A stretch of 64,000 nt of DNA, taken from contig NZ_JAYKGJ010000004.1 in the NCBI RefSeq assembly GCF_036860695.1, forward strand, positions 124,001-188,000, written 5' to 3'. How positions within the stretch are numbered: position 1 is the stretch's first letter; each line of letters begins with the position of its first letter. The translations under genes and the position numbers were made by a program. Shown piece after piece: positions 46,817 through 55,397 of this stretch. This stretch comes from Rosettibacter firmus. Its GTDB lineage: Bacteria > Bacteroidota > Ignavibacteria > Ignavibacteriales > Melioribacteraceae. Below the pieces are notes generated by a model. The model was given only the letters and a program-made list of their open reading frames with translations. It ran no database searches and was not told the DNA's origin.

Positions 46817-47125
46817 CTATTGTTTTTTGTCTTCTTTTGTTTTTTCTTCTTTTGGTTTTTCTTCTGACTTTTTATGCTTTTTGTGGTGTGCAACCTTCTC
46901 CTTCTTTTCAGCTTTTATTGTGTCACTTTTGGTTTCTTTCTTTTTTTCAGTAACGGCTTTTGGCTTTTCAGCTTTTTGTGTAGAAGGAGATGAGGTGGTT
47001 ACCTGTGATTCAACTTTTTTTGTTTGAGGTGTTGTAGTATTAGATTGAGATTGCGCAATTACATTATTAACTAAAAATATAACAGCAACTAATACTGCAA
47101 GAAATGAGAAAATACCACGTTTCAT
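46817..47125 (-). CDS. Small exported Lys/Glu-rich protein of unknown function
   Basis: 102 residues. A signal peptide (about 1-24, ending VIAQ) is followed by a Thr/Ser/Gln stretch and then a long, highly charged tail with repeated Lys, Glu and a His-His-Lys-Lys-His patch (about 79-83). It should be largely disordered or coiled outside the cytoplasm. No known family was recognised. The gene is upstream of the two-component pair on the same strand and divergent from the fibre operon. It might be a surface-charge modifier, a metal buffer (the His patch) or a regulated target of the kinase; none of these is shown. Confidence 0.7.
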   Translation of the reverse strand: MKRGIFSFLAVLVAVIFLVNNVIAQSQSNTTTPQTKKVESQVTTSSPSTQKAEKPKAVTEKKKETKSDTIKAEKKEKVAHHKKHKKSEEKPKEEKTKEDKKQ

Positions 47126-47350
47126 AATATTATTCCTCTATTTGTGAGACATATTAATTAACACTCAAAAAATACATTCATATCATTAAGCATATATTAA
47201 AGAAAGATTAAAAAATTTTAATAAAAGAAACCTAGTGGTTGAAAAAGTAATTGTTTTATGCTTAGCTATTATGCATAATTATTCATAACAGTAAAATATT
47301 TATAACATTAACTAAACTTTTCCTAAATGATTGCGATAATTAACCAGAAA

Positions 47351-47385
47351 CGTTTATCAATTTTTTCACAGAGGATTGATAAACG
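47351..47385 (+). promoter_or_regulatory. Leader hairpin before the first DUF4402 gene
   Basis: A perfect 10-bp stem (CGTTTATCAA with TTGATAAACG) and 15-base loop lies 35 bases before the start. The loop contains TTCACAGAGGA, which is nearly repeated as TTCACAGAGAGG at the true ribosome site. The repeat and stem suggest control of translation or mRNA stability. The 295-base region 47126-47420 is otherwise AT-rich and should hold the divergent promoters. Confidence 0.4.
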
Positions 47386-47420
47386 AAATAAATAATTATT
47401 AATTCACAGAGAGGTGCGAG

Positions 47421-47903
47421 ATGAAGAAGCTAGCTAAACTTCTAGCAATTCTAGCGTTCTTTTTTACAGTTACAACAAACTATGCACAAAGTGCTAGTGT
47501 TCAGGTATCAGCAAACATTCTTGCAGCATTATCAATTCAACATATTTCTGGTAACCTGGACTTTGGAAATATCGTTGTAACTGGCAGTCCCCAAACTCCA
47601 ACCAAAACACCAGATAATGGAGCTCTCTTCGAAGTAACCGGTAATAATAACACTCCTGTAACAGTTACATTTAATAATGTTACACTTTCAAATGGTGGCT
47701 CTGGTAGTATGACATTTACTCCAGATGTTGAGCATACTACTTCAAGTTCCTACAGCGGTGCAACACCAATATCTAGTGGAAATCAGGTCACTTTAACAAG
47801 TGGTGGAAAGGCTTGGTTATGGGTAGGAGGTTCTTTAGCTGTTGCAGCAGATCAGGAGCCGGGCTCCTATTCTGGTACATTTACAATATCGGTTGCTTAT
47901 TAA
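47421..47903 (+). CDS. DUF4402-like fibre subunit 1 (probable major subunit)
   Basis: A 160-residue exported beta-sandwich protein. The signal peptide ends NYAQS. The DUF4402 pattern is seen in ILAALSIQ, LDFGNIVVTG, FEVTGNNNTPVTVTF and the C-terminal strand YSGTFTISVAY. The mature part is Thr/Ser/Gly-rich and has no cysteine, as in fibre subunits. A strong GAGGTG site and an immediate downstream terminator suggest it is made in larger amounts than the following genes, as expected for a major subunit. Paralogues follow at 48011 and 48524. Confidence 0.75.
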   Translation: MKKLAKLLAILAFFFTVTTNYAQSASVQVSANILAALSIQHISGNLDFGNIVVTGSPQTPTKTPDNGALFEVTGNNNTPVTVTFNNVTLSNGGSGSMTFTPDVEHTTSSSYSGATPISSGNQVTLTSGGKAWLWVGGSLAVAADQEPGSYSGTFTISVAY

Positions 47904-47922
47904 AGGGGAACTGCAATTATTA

Positions 47923-47955
47923 AAGACACTACCCAATTTTAAGGTAGTGTCTTTC
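47923..47955 (+). terminator. Hairpin terminator/attenuator inside the fibre operon
   Basis: A perfect 12-bp stem (AAAGACACTACC with GGTAGTGTCTTT) and 9-base loop follow subunit 1 by 20 bases, then a T-rich but interrupted tract. It should end most transcripts after the first subunit and allow limited read-through to the other assembly genes. Confidence 0.8.
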
Positions 47956-48010
47956 TTTATTATGTTCTTTATGTTGATATTTGCATCTTTATTATTTATA
48001 ATAAAGATGT

Positions 48011-48520
48011 ATGATAAAAAATTCATTAATAATAGTTTTATATTTAACTTCTCTTTGCTTTGCACAATCTGGAAGTGCAAGTGCAAGTGTAACAGCTAAT
48101 GTTATAACCCCTATTACTATTATTACAACAGGTAGTATAGATTTTGGAGACGTGATTGTTATGCCCAATCCTTATGTAGTTACAAAATCACCTGCTGAAG
48201 GAAGCAGGCACGAAATACAGGGTAATCCAAATAGTAGTGTAACAATTTCTTTTAGTTCTGTTACACTCGATAATTTTAGCTGGGTTGCTCAACATGGAGG
48301 AACAACCGGCACAATAACTTTTACTCCTGAAGTGAATCATACAGGAACAAATCCAAATTATACTAATCCTTCACCTGTGACAAGTGGAGGTGTTTATACA
48401 TTAACTGATGTAGGCGGTATAGGCAAACTTTATTTATGGACTGGTGGTTCTATAAGCATAAATGCCAACCAGCCTGTTGGTTATTATACCGGGACTTTCG
48501 TAATAAATGTTTCATACTAA
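48011..48520 (+). CDS. DUF4402-like fibre subunit 2
   Basis: A 169-residue exported protein with a signal peptide ending CFAQS. It is paralogous to the preceding gene: ASVTANVITPITIITTG, IDFGDVIVMPNP, HEIQGNPNSSVTISFSSVTLDNF, YLWTGGSISINANQ and YTGTFVINVSY align closely. It differs mainly in loops. Three bases separate its stop from the next start, so translation is coupled. It is probably a minor or tip-proximal subunit. Confidence 0.75.
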   Translation: MIKNSLIIVLYLTSLCFAQSGSASASVTANVITPITIITTGSIDFGDVIVMPNPYVVTKSPAEGSRHEIQGNPNSSVTISFSSVTLDNFSWVAQHGGTTGTITFTPEVNHTGTNPNYTNPSPVTSGGVYTLTDVGGIGKLYLWTGGSISINANQPVGYYTGTFVINVSY

Positions 48521-48523
48521 ATT

Positions 48524-48994
48524 ATGGCGAGGCAATTTTTACATATCAAGTATCTTTTTATTTTTTGCTTCCTAATTTATGAAACTACATTTGCACAATT
48601 AATTGTTAGTAAACTTAGGGATTTAGCATTCGGAGATGTATTCAAAGGTTATTCTTCTACTGTAAGTCATTTAGATGTTAATGCTGCAAAATTTTACTTC
48701 AATACCGGGAATTTACAGAATGTTAATATTCTTGTTCAATTTGTTTTACCTTCATATTTGACAAATAACATTGATAATCTTACTATAACTTTTAGCACTC
48801 AACAATCTGCATGGGCAAGAAGAGATTTAACAACTGGTAGAACTAATTTTGATCCTTACCAACCACTTACATTTAATAGACTAAAAAAGAATACTAATAT
48901 CTATATCTGGCTAGGTGCAACGATTACTATACCTGTATCAATATCAAGTGGTTTATATTCTGGTACAATAATTATGAATGTAGAAAGAATTTAA
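48524..48994 (+). CDS. DUF4402-like third subunit (divergent)
   Basis: A 156-residue exported protein with a signal peptide ending TFAQ. It keeps the domain's key marks, RDLAFGDVFKG near the mature N-terminus and YIWLGATITIPVSISSGLYSGTIIMNV at the end, but is otherwise divergent and lacks the leading Ala/Ser strand of the other two. A role as adaptor, base or terminator subunit is inferred from its place just before the chaperone gene. Confidence 0.68.
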   Translation: MARQFLHIKYLFIFCFLIYETTFAQLIVSKLRDLAFGDVFKGYSSTVSHLDVNAAKFYFNTGNLQNVNILVQFVLPSYLTNNIDNLTITFSTQQSAWARRDLTTGRTNFDPYQPLTFNRLKKNTNIYIWLGATITIPVSISSGLYSGTIIMNVERI

Positions 48995-49024
48995 ATTTAT
49001 CTTAAAAACAAAAATTTGATGGCT

Positions 49025-49852
49025 ATGAAAAAATATTATCTTATTTTAATTCTAATTCCCAATTTGCTTATTGCACAGATTATTATTTCACCTTATGTTG
49101 TTTATATGGACAACAAAAATCAATTTGCTAATATGATTGTTCAAAATGAATCTGATGAACCTTATGAAATTGGAGTATCATTTAAATTTGGATTCCCTGT
49201 TTCAGATTCTCTTGGAAATCTTTCAATGAAATATATTGATGAACCTGGAACTGAATATCCATCAATTCTTAACTACGTTCGAGCATTTCCAAAAAAATTT
49301 ATTTTGAAACCAAAGCAAAAACAATTAATTGGATTGACAATTAAACCTCCTCAAAATTTACAGGATGGAACTTACTGGGTGAGAATTGTTACTTCTTCAA
49401 CAAAACAGAGACCTCAACCTTTATTAGATACTAATAGTCAAAATCTGAATGCACAGATAAATTTTGTACTAAATCAAATTACTACAATGTTATATAGAAC
49501 TGGTAATGCTAATACTGGAATAGATATAGTAGATGCAAAATATTATAAAAATCAGGACAAACTTGATATCGTTACATCTTTAAAGAAATTAGGAAATTCA
49601 CCATTCTTTGGTGATGTCAAAGTTTCTATATATAATTCTGATAATCAACTTATTAAAACAGATACACAGCATACAAAAGTATTTTACGATTTATCAGTTA
49701 AACAAAGCTTCGATCTTGCTGAATTCAAAAAAGGAAATTATAAAGCAATTATTCAAGTAACACATAATGAAAAAGAAGATGTTCCTAATAGTGCTCCATT
49801 AAGTGTTATTAAGAATAATATTACAAAAACTTTAGATATAATTATAGATTAA
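49025..49852 (+). CDS. PapD-like periplasmic fibre chaperone
   Basis: 275 residues from the ATG at 49025; ATG at 49019 is also possible. The signal peptide ends LLIAQ. The first immunoglobulin-like domain has IIISPYVVYMDNKNQFANMIVQNESDEPYEI and KFILKPKQKQLIGLTIKPP, matching the G1-strand pattern of PapD-type chaperones. YWVRIVTSSTKQR is the usual F-strand region. A second beta domain follows (~160-265). It should bind and present the DUF4402 subunits to the usher encoded next. The conserved Arg and Lys of the chaperone cleft cannot be assigned with certainty. Confidence 0.75.
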   Translation: MKKYYLILILIPNLLIAQIIISPYVVYMDNKNQFANMIVQNESDEPYEIGVSFKFGFPVSDSLGNLSMKYIDEPGTEYPSILNYVRAFPKKFILKPKQKQLIGLTIKPPQNLQDGTYWVRIVTSSTKQRPQPLLDTNSQNLNAQINFVLNQITTMLYRTGNANTGIDIVDAKYYKNQDKLDIVTSLKKLGNSPFFGDVKVSIYNSDNQLIKTDTQHTKVFYDLSVKQSFDLAEFKKGNYKAIIQVTHNEKEDVPNSAPLSVIKNNITKTLDIIID

Positions 49853-49895
49853 GCTTTTGAAAGGAATAATAAAATAATTTTTTGTGAAACAATAA

Positions 49896-52571
49896 TTGAT
49901 AATTAAAGATGTCTTCATAATAAGTATTTTTTTATTACTTTTTGAACCAGCTTTAAGCTGGGCAAATAATTTTTCTATTTCAAATAATCCGCATCAAATA
50001 TTCAATGGATTAAAAGAAAATCGAGATACAATTAAAAACTTTTCTAAACCTGATTCTTCTTTAACTAAACCAGTCTTAAATACTTCTGATAATTATTTTG
50101 ATGAAAGAGAAGAAGCCTATTTCTATTTAATCTATAAAGATGTTTTGAGAAGTAGAATAATAACTTTATATACCAATAATTCATTTTATATTCCTTTATT
50201 AGAATTACTGAAATTATTAGAAATTAATTTTAATACTAATCTTAATGAAAAAATTATTACTGGCTTCTTCATAGAAGAAGATAGTACATATACTTTTAAT
50301 TTCACAAAATTAACTTATCAGGATAAACACAAATCATTCATAATTGCAAATGATGATTTCATCTTTACTCCACTTGAGATTTACATAAAACCAGAACTTT
50401 TAAAAAAAGCATTCAATATATCAACATCAATTAATCTAAACGACCTGAGTATAAATTTAATTACTGAAAAAAATCTCCCGATTTTAATGAGAGTAAAAAG
50501 AGAAACTCTTTATAAATATATTTCCAAAGAAACTATTGTCCCCGATTTTTATTATCCATTAACAAAGAAATATTTCTACGGACTTTTGTTTGATTATTTT
50601 ATATCATCGAATTTTACAAAGGGATTACCAGCATTTTATAATTATAATATTGGTGTTGGTGGAATTGTACTTGGTGGTACAACAGAAATTAACTTGAATG
50701 GTAGCTTAAATCAAAAGTACCATTCAATTAATGATTATACTTATAACTGGAGTTATGTTTTTAATAAAAAATCAATAACACAAATATCACTGGGTACAAA
50801 TGAGTATAATGGATTACAGCAATCAATATTCAATGGAATTAAAATTACCAATGAACCAGTTGAACCAAGAAAAAACTTTTATAATTATGTTATTTCAAAT
50901 TATTGTGGACCTAACTGGACTGTAGAATTATATGTTAATAATAAACTAACCGACGTTACAAAAGCCGATGCAAATGGATTCTTCAATTTCAACATTCCTT
51001 TACAATATGGCACTACATTTATTCATTTGAAATATTACAGTCCAGAAGGAAAATACATAACTACAAGAAGATTATTTCAGATACCTATAAGATTTATTCC
51101 ACCTGGTGAATTTAATTACACAATTAATATAGGAAGAATTACATATAACAATAATTTAGTTGGCAATATCTTAGGTACTTATGGAATAACAGAATCGATA
51201 ACAAATAGTATTGGTATTGAATTCTTAGAAAATAATTCACCAAAAAAATTCTTTTTATACAATGAATTCAATGCAAGGCTGGGTTCTTCTAACATCTTTA
51301 GTTTCACATTAGCACCAGATGCTTACTACAGAATTGGATTTAATACTTTGTTTTATTCACAAACTGCAATAAATATTCTTGCAACAAAATATTACAAATC
51401 TTCTTTTCATAATCCTTTTAATATTAATGAAGATTTTCAATTTGATTTTTTTTCGCCTTTAGACTTTAGAAACATTTCATTTGGTTTTGGAACAATTTTT
51501 AAATTGCAGAATTCATCAGACATTAAAAACAAATACTTTGGTCTAAACATTGGTGCAAAAACAGAGTACTTTAATCCTTCAATTTCATTTAAACAATATT
51601 TGACTGAATATAAAAATTATACAAGTAAGCAGTCATATCTGAGTTCAGGAATAATTATCCCTTTAAGATTTTTAGATAATATTTTGAGATCCACCAGTGC
51701 TAATTTGATTAACTTACAGGTTAATTATGATATTTCTCGCAATAAGTTTGTACAATATAACATAACTTATTCAACTGAGTTTTTTTCACAAAGCAGATTA
51801 GAAATCATATACAATAATGTTCTTAATTCTGGTAGTTATTTTCAATGTGGCCTGGTTATAAACTTCCCTTACATAAAAAATTGGTCAACAATTACAAACA
51901 ACAATATATTTACAAACATCTATGGTTCAATTGCTTATGATGCAGAAATCAATCGATATTCTTTTTACAACCGATCGCAGGTAGGGAAATCTTCAATTAT
52001 ATGTAGATTTTTCTTAGATAAAAATGGAAATAATAAATATGACAAAGATGAAACATTGATTAACGATGCAGAAGCATTTTTAGAAACTCCCTGTTCAATG
52101 GAAAAAGCAGGTGATGGAATTATTAAACTAAGAGAATTAAATCCATATACAACATATATTATAAGAGTTAATGAAAGCATTAAGAATGGATTTTTAATTC
52201 CAGCTTTTAAAACAATTGCTATTCAAACAGAACCCAATACTTCAAAAATAATTGATATACCATTTTACGAAGCCACAGAAATTTATGGTAGTGTTACTTT
52301 GTTATTGAATGATAATTCAAGAAAATCTCTAAATGGAATCAAAATTGTCTTTGAAAATTTAAATGATGGCTACAGGTTTTCTACAACTACATTTTCTGAT
52401 GGAACTTTTTACTTATCAGGAATAAAACCATCGAATTACAAAATATATATCGATCCTGAACAATTAAAAGCATTAAAATGTGTTTCATTTCCCGAAAACA
52501 TTATTTACAATCCCGGTAACTATGATAATACTCTGGAAAATATTAACTTTGAATTAAAAATTATCGAATGA
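49896..52571 (+). CDS. Usher-like outer-membrane fibre assembly protein
   Basis: An 891-residue exported protein (signal peptide ends SWAN). The order fits an archaic-type usher. An N-terminal domain (~70-190) holds an ITLYTNNSFYIPLLELLKLL segment. A plug region (~340-395) holds WTVELYVNNKLTDV and GFFNFNIPLQYGTTFIHLKYY. A long run of amphipathic strands should form the barrel. The C-terminus adds a Ca-binding-type DKNGNNKYDKDE segment (~705-718) and a carboxypeptidase-regulatory-like beta domain (~790-880). The start appears to be TTG at 49896, just after an in-frame stop, with a poor ribosome site. It probably secretes and assembles the DUF4402 subunits. Confidence 0.72.
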   Translation: MIIKDVFIISIFLLLFEPALSWANNFSISNNPHQIFNGLKENRDTIKNFSKPDSSLTKPVLNTSDNYFDEREEAYFYLIYKDVLRSRIITLYTNNSFYIPLLELLKLLEINFNTNLNEKIITGFFIEEDSTYTFNFTKLTYQDKHKSFIIANDDFIFTPLEIYIKPELLKKAFNISTSINLNDLSINLITEKNLPILMRVKRETLYKYISKETIVPDFYYPLTKKYFYGLLFDYFISSNFTKGLPAFYNYNIGVGGIVLGGTTEINLNGSLNQKYHSINDYTYNWSYVFNKKSITQISLGTNEYNGLQQSIFNGIKITNEPVEPRKNFYNYVISNYCGPNWTVELYVNNKLTDVTKADANGFFNFNIPLQYGTTFIHLKYYSPEGKYITTRRLFQIPIRFIPPGEFNYTINIGRITYNNNLVGNILGTYGITESITNSIGIEFLENNSPKKFFLYNEFNARLGSSNIFSFTLAPDAYYRIGFNTLFYSQTAINILATKYYKSSFHNPFNINEDFQFDFFSPLDFRNISFGFGTIFKLQNSSDIKNKYFGLNIGAKTEYFNPSISFKQYLTEYKNYTSKQSYLSSGIIIPLRFLDNILRSTSANLINLQVNYDISRNKFVQYNITYSTEFFSQSRLEIIYNNVLNSGSYFQCGLVINFPYIKNWSTITNNNIFTNIYGSIAYDAEINRYSFYNRSQVGKSSIICRFFLDKNGNNKYDKDETLINDAEAFLETPCSMEKAGDGIIKLRELNPYTTYIIRVNESIKNGFLIPAFKTIAIQTEPNTSKIIDIPFYEATEIYGSVTLLLNDNSRKSLNGIKIVFENLNDGYRFSTTTFSDGTFYLSGIKPSNYKIYIDPEQLKALKCVSFPENIIYNPGNYDNTLENINFELKIIE

Positions 52572-52577
52572 AAATTC

Positions 52578-53627
52578 ATGGAAGAATTACTAAAACTAAA
52601 ATACTACGACAATACTATCAAAGAATATTTAACAGCAGTATTAATATTAATTCTCACTTTTTTAATTATTCATTTTATAAAAAAGATTTTATTAAAGAGA
52701 ATTAAAATAAAAATTGAATCATCTGGTTTTAATAAATACAACTACATTGAAAAAAGTGTAAATCGACTTTTAATACCTGCTATATATTTAGGAGCAATTT
52801 ATTTAGTGCTTGAATATCTGAGTTTTGGTAAACAAGCCGATAGAATTATCAGCATAGTTTCACTAATTATACTAACTTATTTTATTATACGATTCACTAT
52901 TGCATTAATTAAATTTCTTTTAGATAGATATTTTCAAAAACAACGAGGAGTGGAGGAGTTACAAAGAATTCAACCACTTTATGGAATTATAAATCTAATT
53001 GTATGGATAATTGGTTTAATATTTTTACTGGATAATCTTGGTTTTCATGTTACCACAATAGTTACTGGTTTGGGAATAACAGGAATAGCAGTTGCACTTG
53101 CTGCTCAGGCATTGCTTGGTGATTTGTTTAGTTACTTTGTAATTTTTTTTGATAAACCATTTGAAGTGGGAGATTTCATTTCTTTTGATGGAAAGATGGG
53201 AAACATAGAAAAAATTGGTATTAAGACTACAAAAATTAAATCAATAAATGGCGAACAATTAATTGTTGCCAATTCAAAACTAACCAGTGCAATTGTTCAT
53301 AATTTCAAAAGATTAGAAAAAAGAAGAGTAGTGTTGAAGTTAGGAGTTACCTATCAAACTCCATTCGAAAAATTAAAAAGTATCCCTGAAATGATTAAAG
53401 AAATAATTATTAAAAATGATTTAGTACAATTCGATAGAGGACATTTTGCTGGCTATGGTGATTTTAGTCTTAATTTTGAGTTTGTTTATTTCATTCTTTC
53501 TCCAGATTATTTGACTTATATGGATATACAACAAAAAATTAATTATGATATTTTTGAGAAATTCGAAAAAGAAAAAATTGAGTTTGCTTATCCAACTCAA
53601 ACAATTTTTATAAACAAATCCGAATGA
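52578..53627 (+). CDS. MscS-family mechanosensitive channel
   Basis: A 349-residue inner-membrane protein with about four helices (around 18-35, 60-80, 90-115, 135-150) and the pore helix GLGITGIAVALAAQALLGDLFSYF. It is followed by the MscS beta domain (FEVGDFISFDGKMGNIEKIGIKTTKI) and the cytoplasmic vestibule. It releases solutes on osmotic downshift. It lies 6 bases after the usher-like gene, so it is likely on the same transcript, although a functional link is doubtful. Confidence 0.92.
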   Translation: MEELLKLKYYDNTIKEYLTAVLILILTFLIIHFIKKILLKRIKIKIESSGFNKYNYIEKSVNRLLIPAIYLGAIYLVLEYLSFGKQADRIISIVSLIILTYFIIRFTIALIKFLLDRYFQKQRGVEELQRIQPLYGIINLIVWIIGLIFLLDNLGFHVTTIVTGLGITGIAVALAAQALLGDLFSYFVIFFDKPFEVGDFISFDGKMGNIEKIGIKTTKIKSINGEQLIVANSKLTSAIVHNFKRLEKRRVVLKLGVTYQTPFEKLKSIPEMIKEIIIKNDLVQFDRGHFAGYGDFSLNFEFVYFILSPDYLTYMDIQQKINYDIFEKFEKEKIEFAYPTQTIFINKSE

Positions 53628-53644
53628 TATTTTAGAGTATATAT

Positions 53645-54076
53645 ATGACTGTCTTTTTCTCTAAAGCTTGTGAACTTGGAATTCAAGCAGTGTTATATTT
53701 ATCTATTAAAAAACAAAATGTTATTGTCAGTGCAGATGAAATTTCACAAGAACTAAAAGTACCAAAAGAGTTTGTTTCTAAAATATTACAGAAGTTGACA
53801 TATCATGGAATAACAGGTTCTAAAAAAGGGAAAGGCGGTGGATTTTATCTGGCTAAAAATCCCGGTAATATTCGTTTAATAGATATTATAGAAGCAATAG
53901 ATGGTTTGGATATTTTTAAATCTTGTGTACTTGGATTTCCCGGATGCTCAAATGAAAATCCTTGTCCTGTACATGACAAATGGGGCAAACTCCGAGAAGA
54001 AGCTTACAAAATGTTCAGTGAAGAAACACTCTCCCAGCTCAAAGAAAAAACAATTCAAAAAATATTAAACTTATAA
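53645..54076 (+). CDS. Rrf2-family Fe-S regulator (IscR/NsrR-like)
   Basis: A 143-residue winged-helix repressor. KACELGIQAVLYLS opens the domain, and EISQELKVPKEFVSKILQKL is the recognition helix, followed by the GGFYLAK wing. Three cysteines (Cys94, Cys101, Cys107) in SCVLGFPGC and NPCPVH match the cluster-binding loop of Rrf2 proteins such as NsrR and IscR. It lies convergent to and at the end of the nitrogen-oxide operon, so a role as NO- or redox-responsive regulator of that operon is plausible. No binding site was identified. Confidence 0.85.
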   Translation: MTVFFSKACELGIQAVLYLSIKKQNVIVSADEISQELKVPKEFVSKILQKLTYHGITGSKKGKGGGFYLAKNPGNIRLIDIIEAIDGLDIFKSCVLGFPGCSNENPCPVHDKWGKLREEAYKMFSEETLSQLKEKTIQKILNL

Positions 54077-54078
54077 AA

Positions 54079-54131
54079 AGAGCACAGATAACATAGAGCA
54101 ATAATTTTTATTTTTGCGTCATCTGTGCTCT
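54079..54131. terminator. Bidirectional hairpin between convergent transcripts
   Basis: A perfect 11-bp stem (AGAGCACAGAT with ATCTGTGCTCT) and a 31-base loop lie between the Rrf2 and HAO-like genes, whose stops face each other. A long loop is unusual for a terminator, but the location suggests it serves both strands. Confidence 0.6.
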
Positions 54132-54141
54132 AAACTTATTT

Positions 54142-55380
54142 TTATCTGGATTTATTTAATCTCATCTGATGTGCCAATTCTTTAATCTCTGTTAAATCTC
54201 TTTGCATTTCACTCCATCCATACCATAAAGCATAATCCGGGTTGTTATGAAATGTACCCTGAAAAGTTCTCATTCTGTGTTCAAGAAACATAACAAAAAG
54301 TTTTTGTTCTATTGCAGTAGGTGCATCATGAAAAGTAAGGAGCATTGGATAAGAATAAGAATAATTTTGAGGTTTTTCAATTATACCGTCTTTATATAAA
54401 TCTGCTACAATATTGATAGCTTCAGCCATTAATCGATCTGCACTCTTTATAATTTCGTCACCTTTTTTAAGTTCTGCTCGAACATAATTTTCTGAATGAC
54501 ATTTACTGCATACATTAATCATTTTGTTTCTTTCTTTTTCCCAGTCTTCTTGAGTTAATCTTGCAACATCAGCCGCTTTTACAACTTCAAGTAATTGAGT
54601 TGGCTTACCCTGTGGATCCAAAACACCAAGTGCTTTCAAAATAGTTGCTCTATCTTCAGCCCATTGTTTATCTTCTGGCATAGGTAATTTAACTGCAAGA
54701 AATCCCCAGGCAGTTCTGACTTCGTGATTTCCATCAGGCATATGACATGTTTGACAGGTTGGAGCAGAAACATTTTCTGATAAAGTTCCATTTTGTTTCA
54801 ATAAATATCTAACACCATGTTTTGAACCTGAATACATTTCCCACTGAGGATGATCAAAACCCTGATGACATGTTTGACAAGCTTGAGGTTGCTGAGCTTC
54901 TTTTTTACTAAAAGTATGTCTTGTATGGCATACATCACATGAAGAATGACCAAATACTGAACCATCGTTTTTTAATTTTTTAATTTCTTCTTCTGTTTTT
55001 AAACCAACTTTATGACATCCACCACAGCCTTTTAAGCCTTCCATTAAAACCATTGGTTGCATATGTGCTGTTGGCATTGCTTTCATTGCTGCCCATGCTA
55101 TTGAATGCTTTCCTTTTTTAAATTGATTAACTTGAGTATCATGACATTGTGCACAAGTTTCTGGTGTAGGTAATTTTACTTTTGATACATCATTTGCAGA
55201 CATGTGATCTGTTCCATGACATACAGAACAATCAATATCATTTTCAGCATGCTTGCTTAATTTCCAATCAGATACTATTTGTGGAGTTGTAGAATAATGA
55301 CATTCAATACACTTATTATTTCTGGAATAAATGAACCCTGATACAAAAAATAAAAGTAAAAATAAATTATAACTTTTCAT
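54142..55380 (-). CDS. Octaheme HAO-like cytochrome c
   Basis: 412 residues with a signal peptide (about 1-20) and eight CXXCH heme sites (cysteines 24, 51, 76, 119, 148, 168, 209, 291). CQTCHQGFDHPQWEMYSGSKHGVRY and APTCQTCHMPDGNHEVRTAWGF are hallmarks of the hydroxylamine oxidoreductase family. The heme 4 position (CGGCH) would be the catalytic one. Reductive homologues (epsilon-Hao type) turn nitrite or hydroxylamine into ammonium; the cross-linking Tyr of oxidative HAO is not clearly present. As the last gene of the nos operon it suggests nitrite/hydroxylamine reduction beside N2O reduction. No separate quinol-oxidising partner is seen. Confidence 0.82.
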   Translation of the reverse strand: MKSYNLFLLLFFVSGFIYSRNNKCIECHYSTTPQIVSDWKLSKHAENDIDCSVCHGTDHMSANDVSKVKLPTPETCAQCHDTQVNQFKKGKHSIAWAAMKAMPTAHMQPMVLMEGLKGCGGCHKVGLKTEEEIKKLKNDGSVFGHSSCDVCHTRHTFSKKEAQQPQACQTCHQGFDHPQWEMYSGSKHGVRYLLKQNGTLSENVSAPTCQTCHMPDGNHEVRTAWGFLAVKLPMPEDKQWAEDRATILKALGVLDPQGKPTQLLEVVKAADVARLTQEDWEKERNKMINVCSKCHSENYVRAELKKGDEIIKSADRLMAEAINIVADLYKDGIIEKPQNYSYSYPMLLTFHDAPTAIEQKLFVMFLEHRMRTFQGTFHNNPDYALWYGWSEMQRDLTEIKELAHQMRLNKSR

Positions 55381-55397
55381 AAAGCCTCCTTATGGGG

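Noticed and set aside
46701-47027. 108-residue plus-strand open frame with many Phe/Ser
   Set aside because: It is the antisense shadow of the Lys/Glu-rich exported protein and the regulator start; Lys codons read as Phe/Ser on the other strand.
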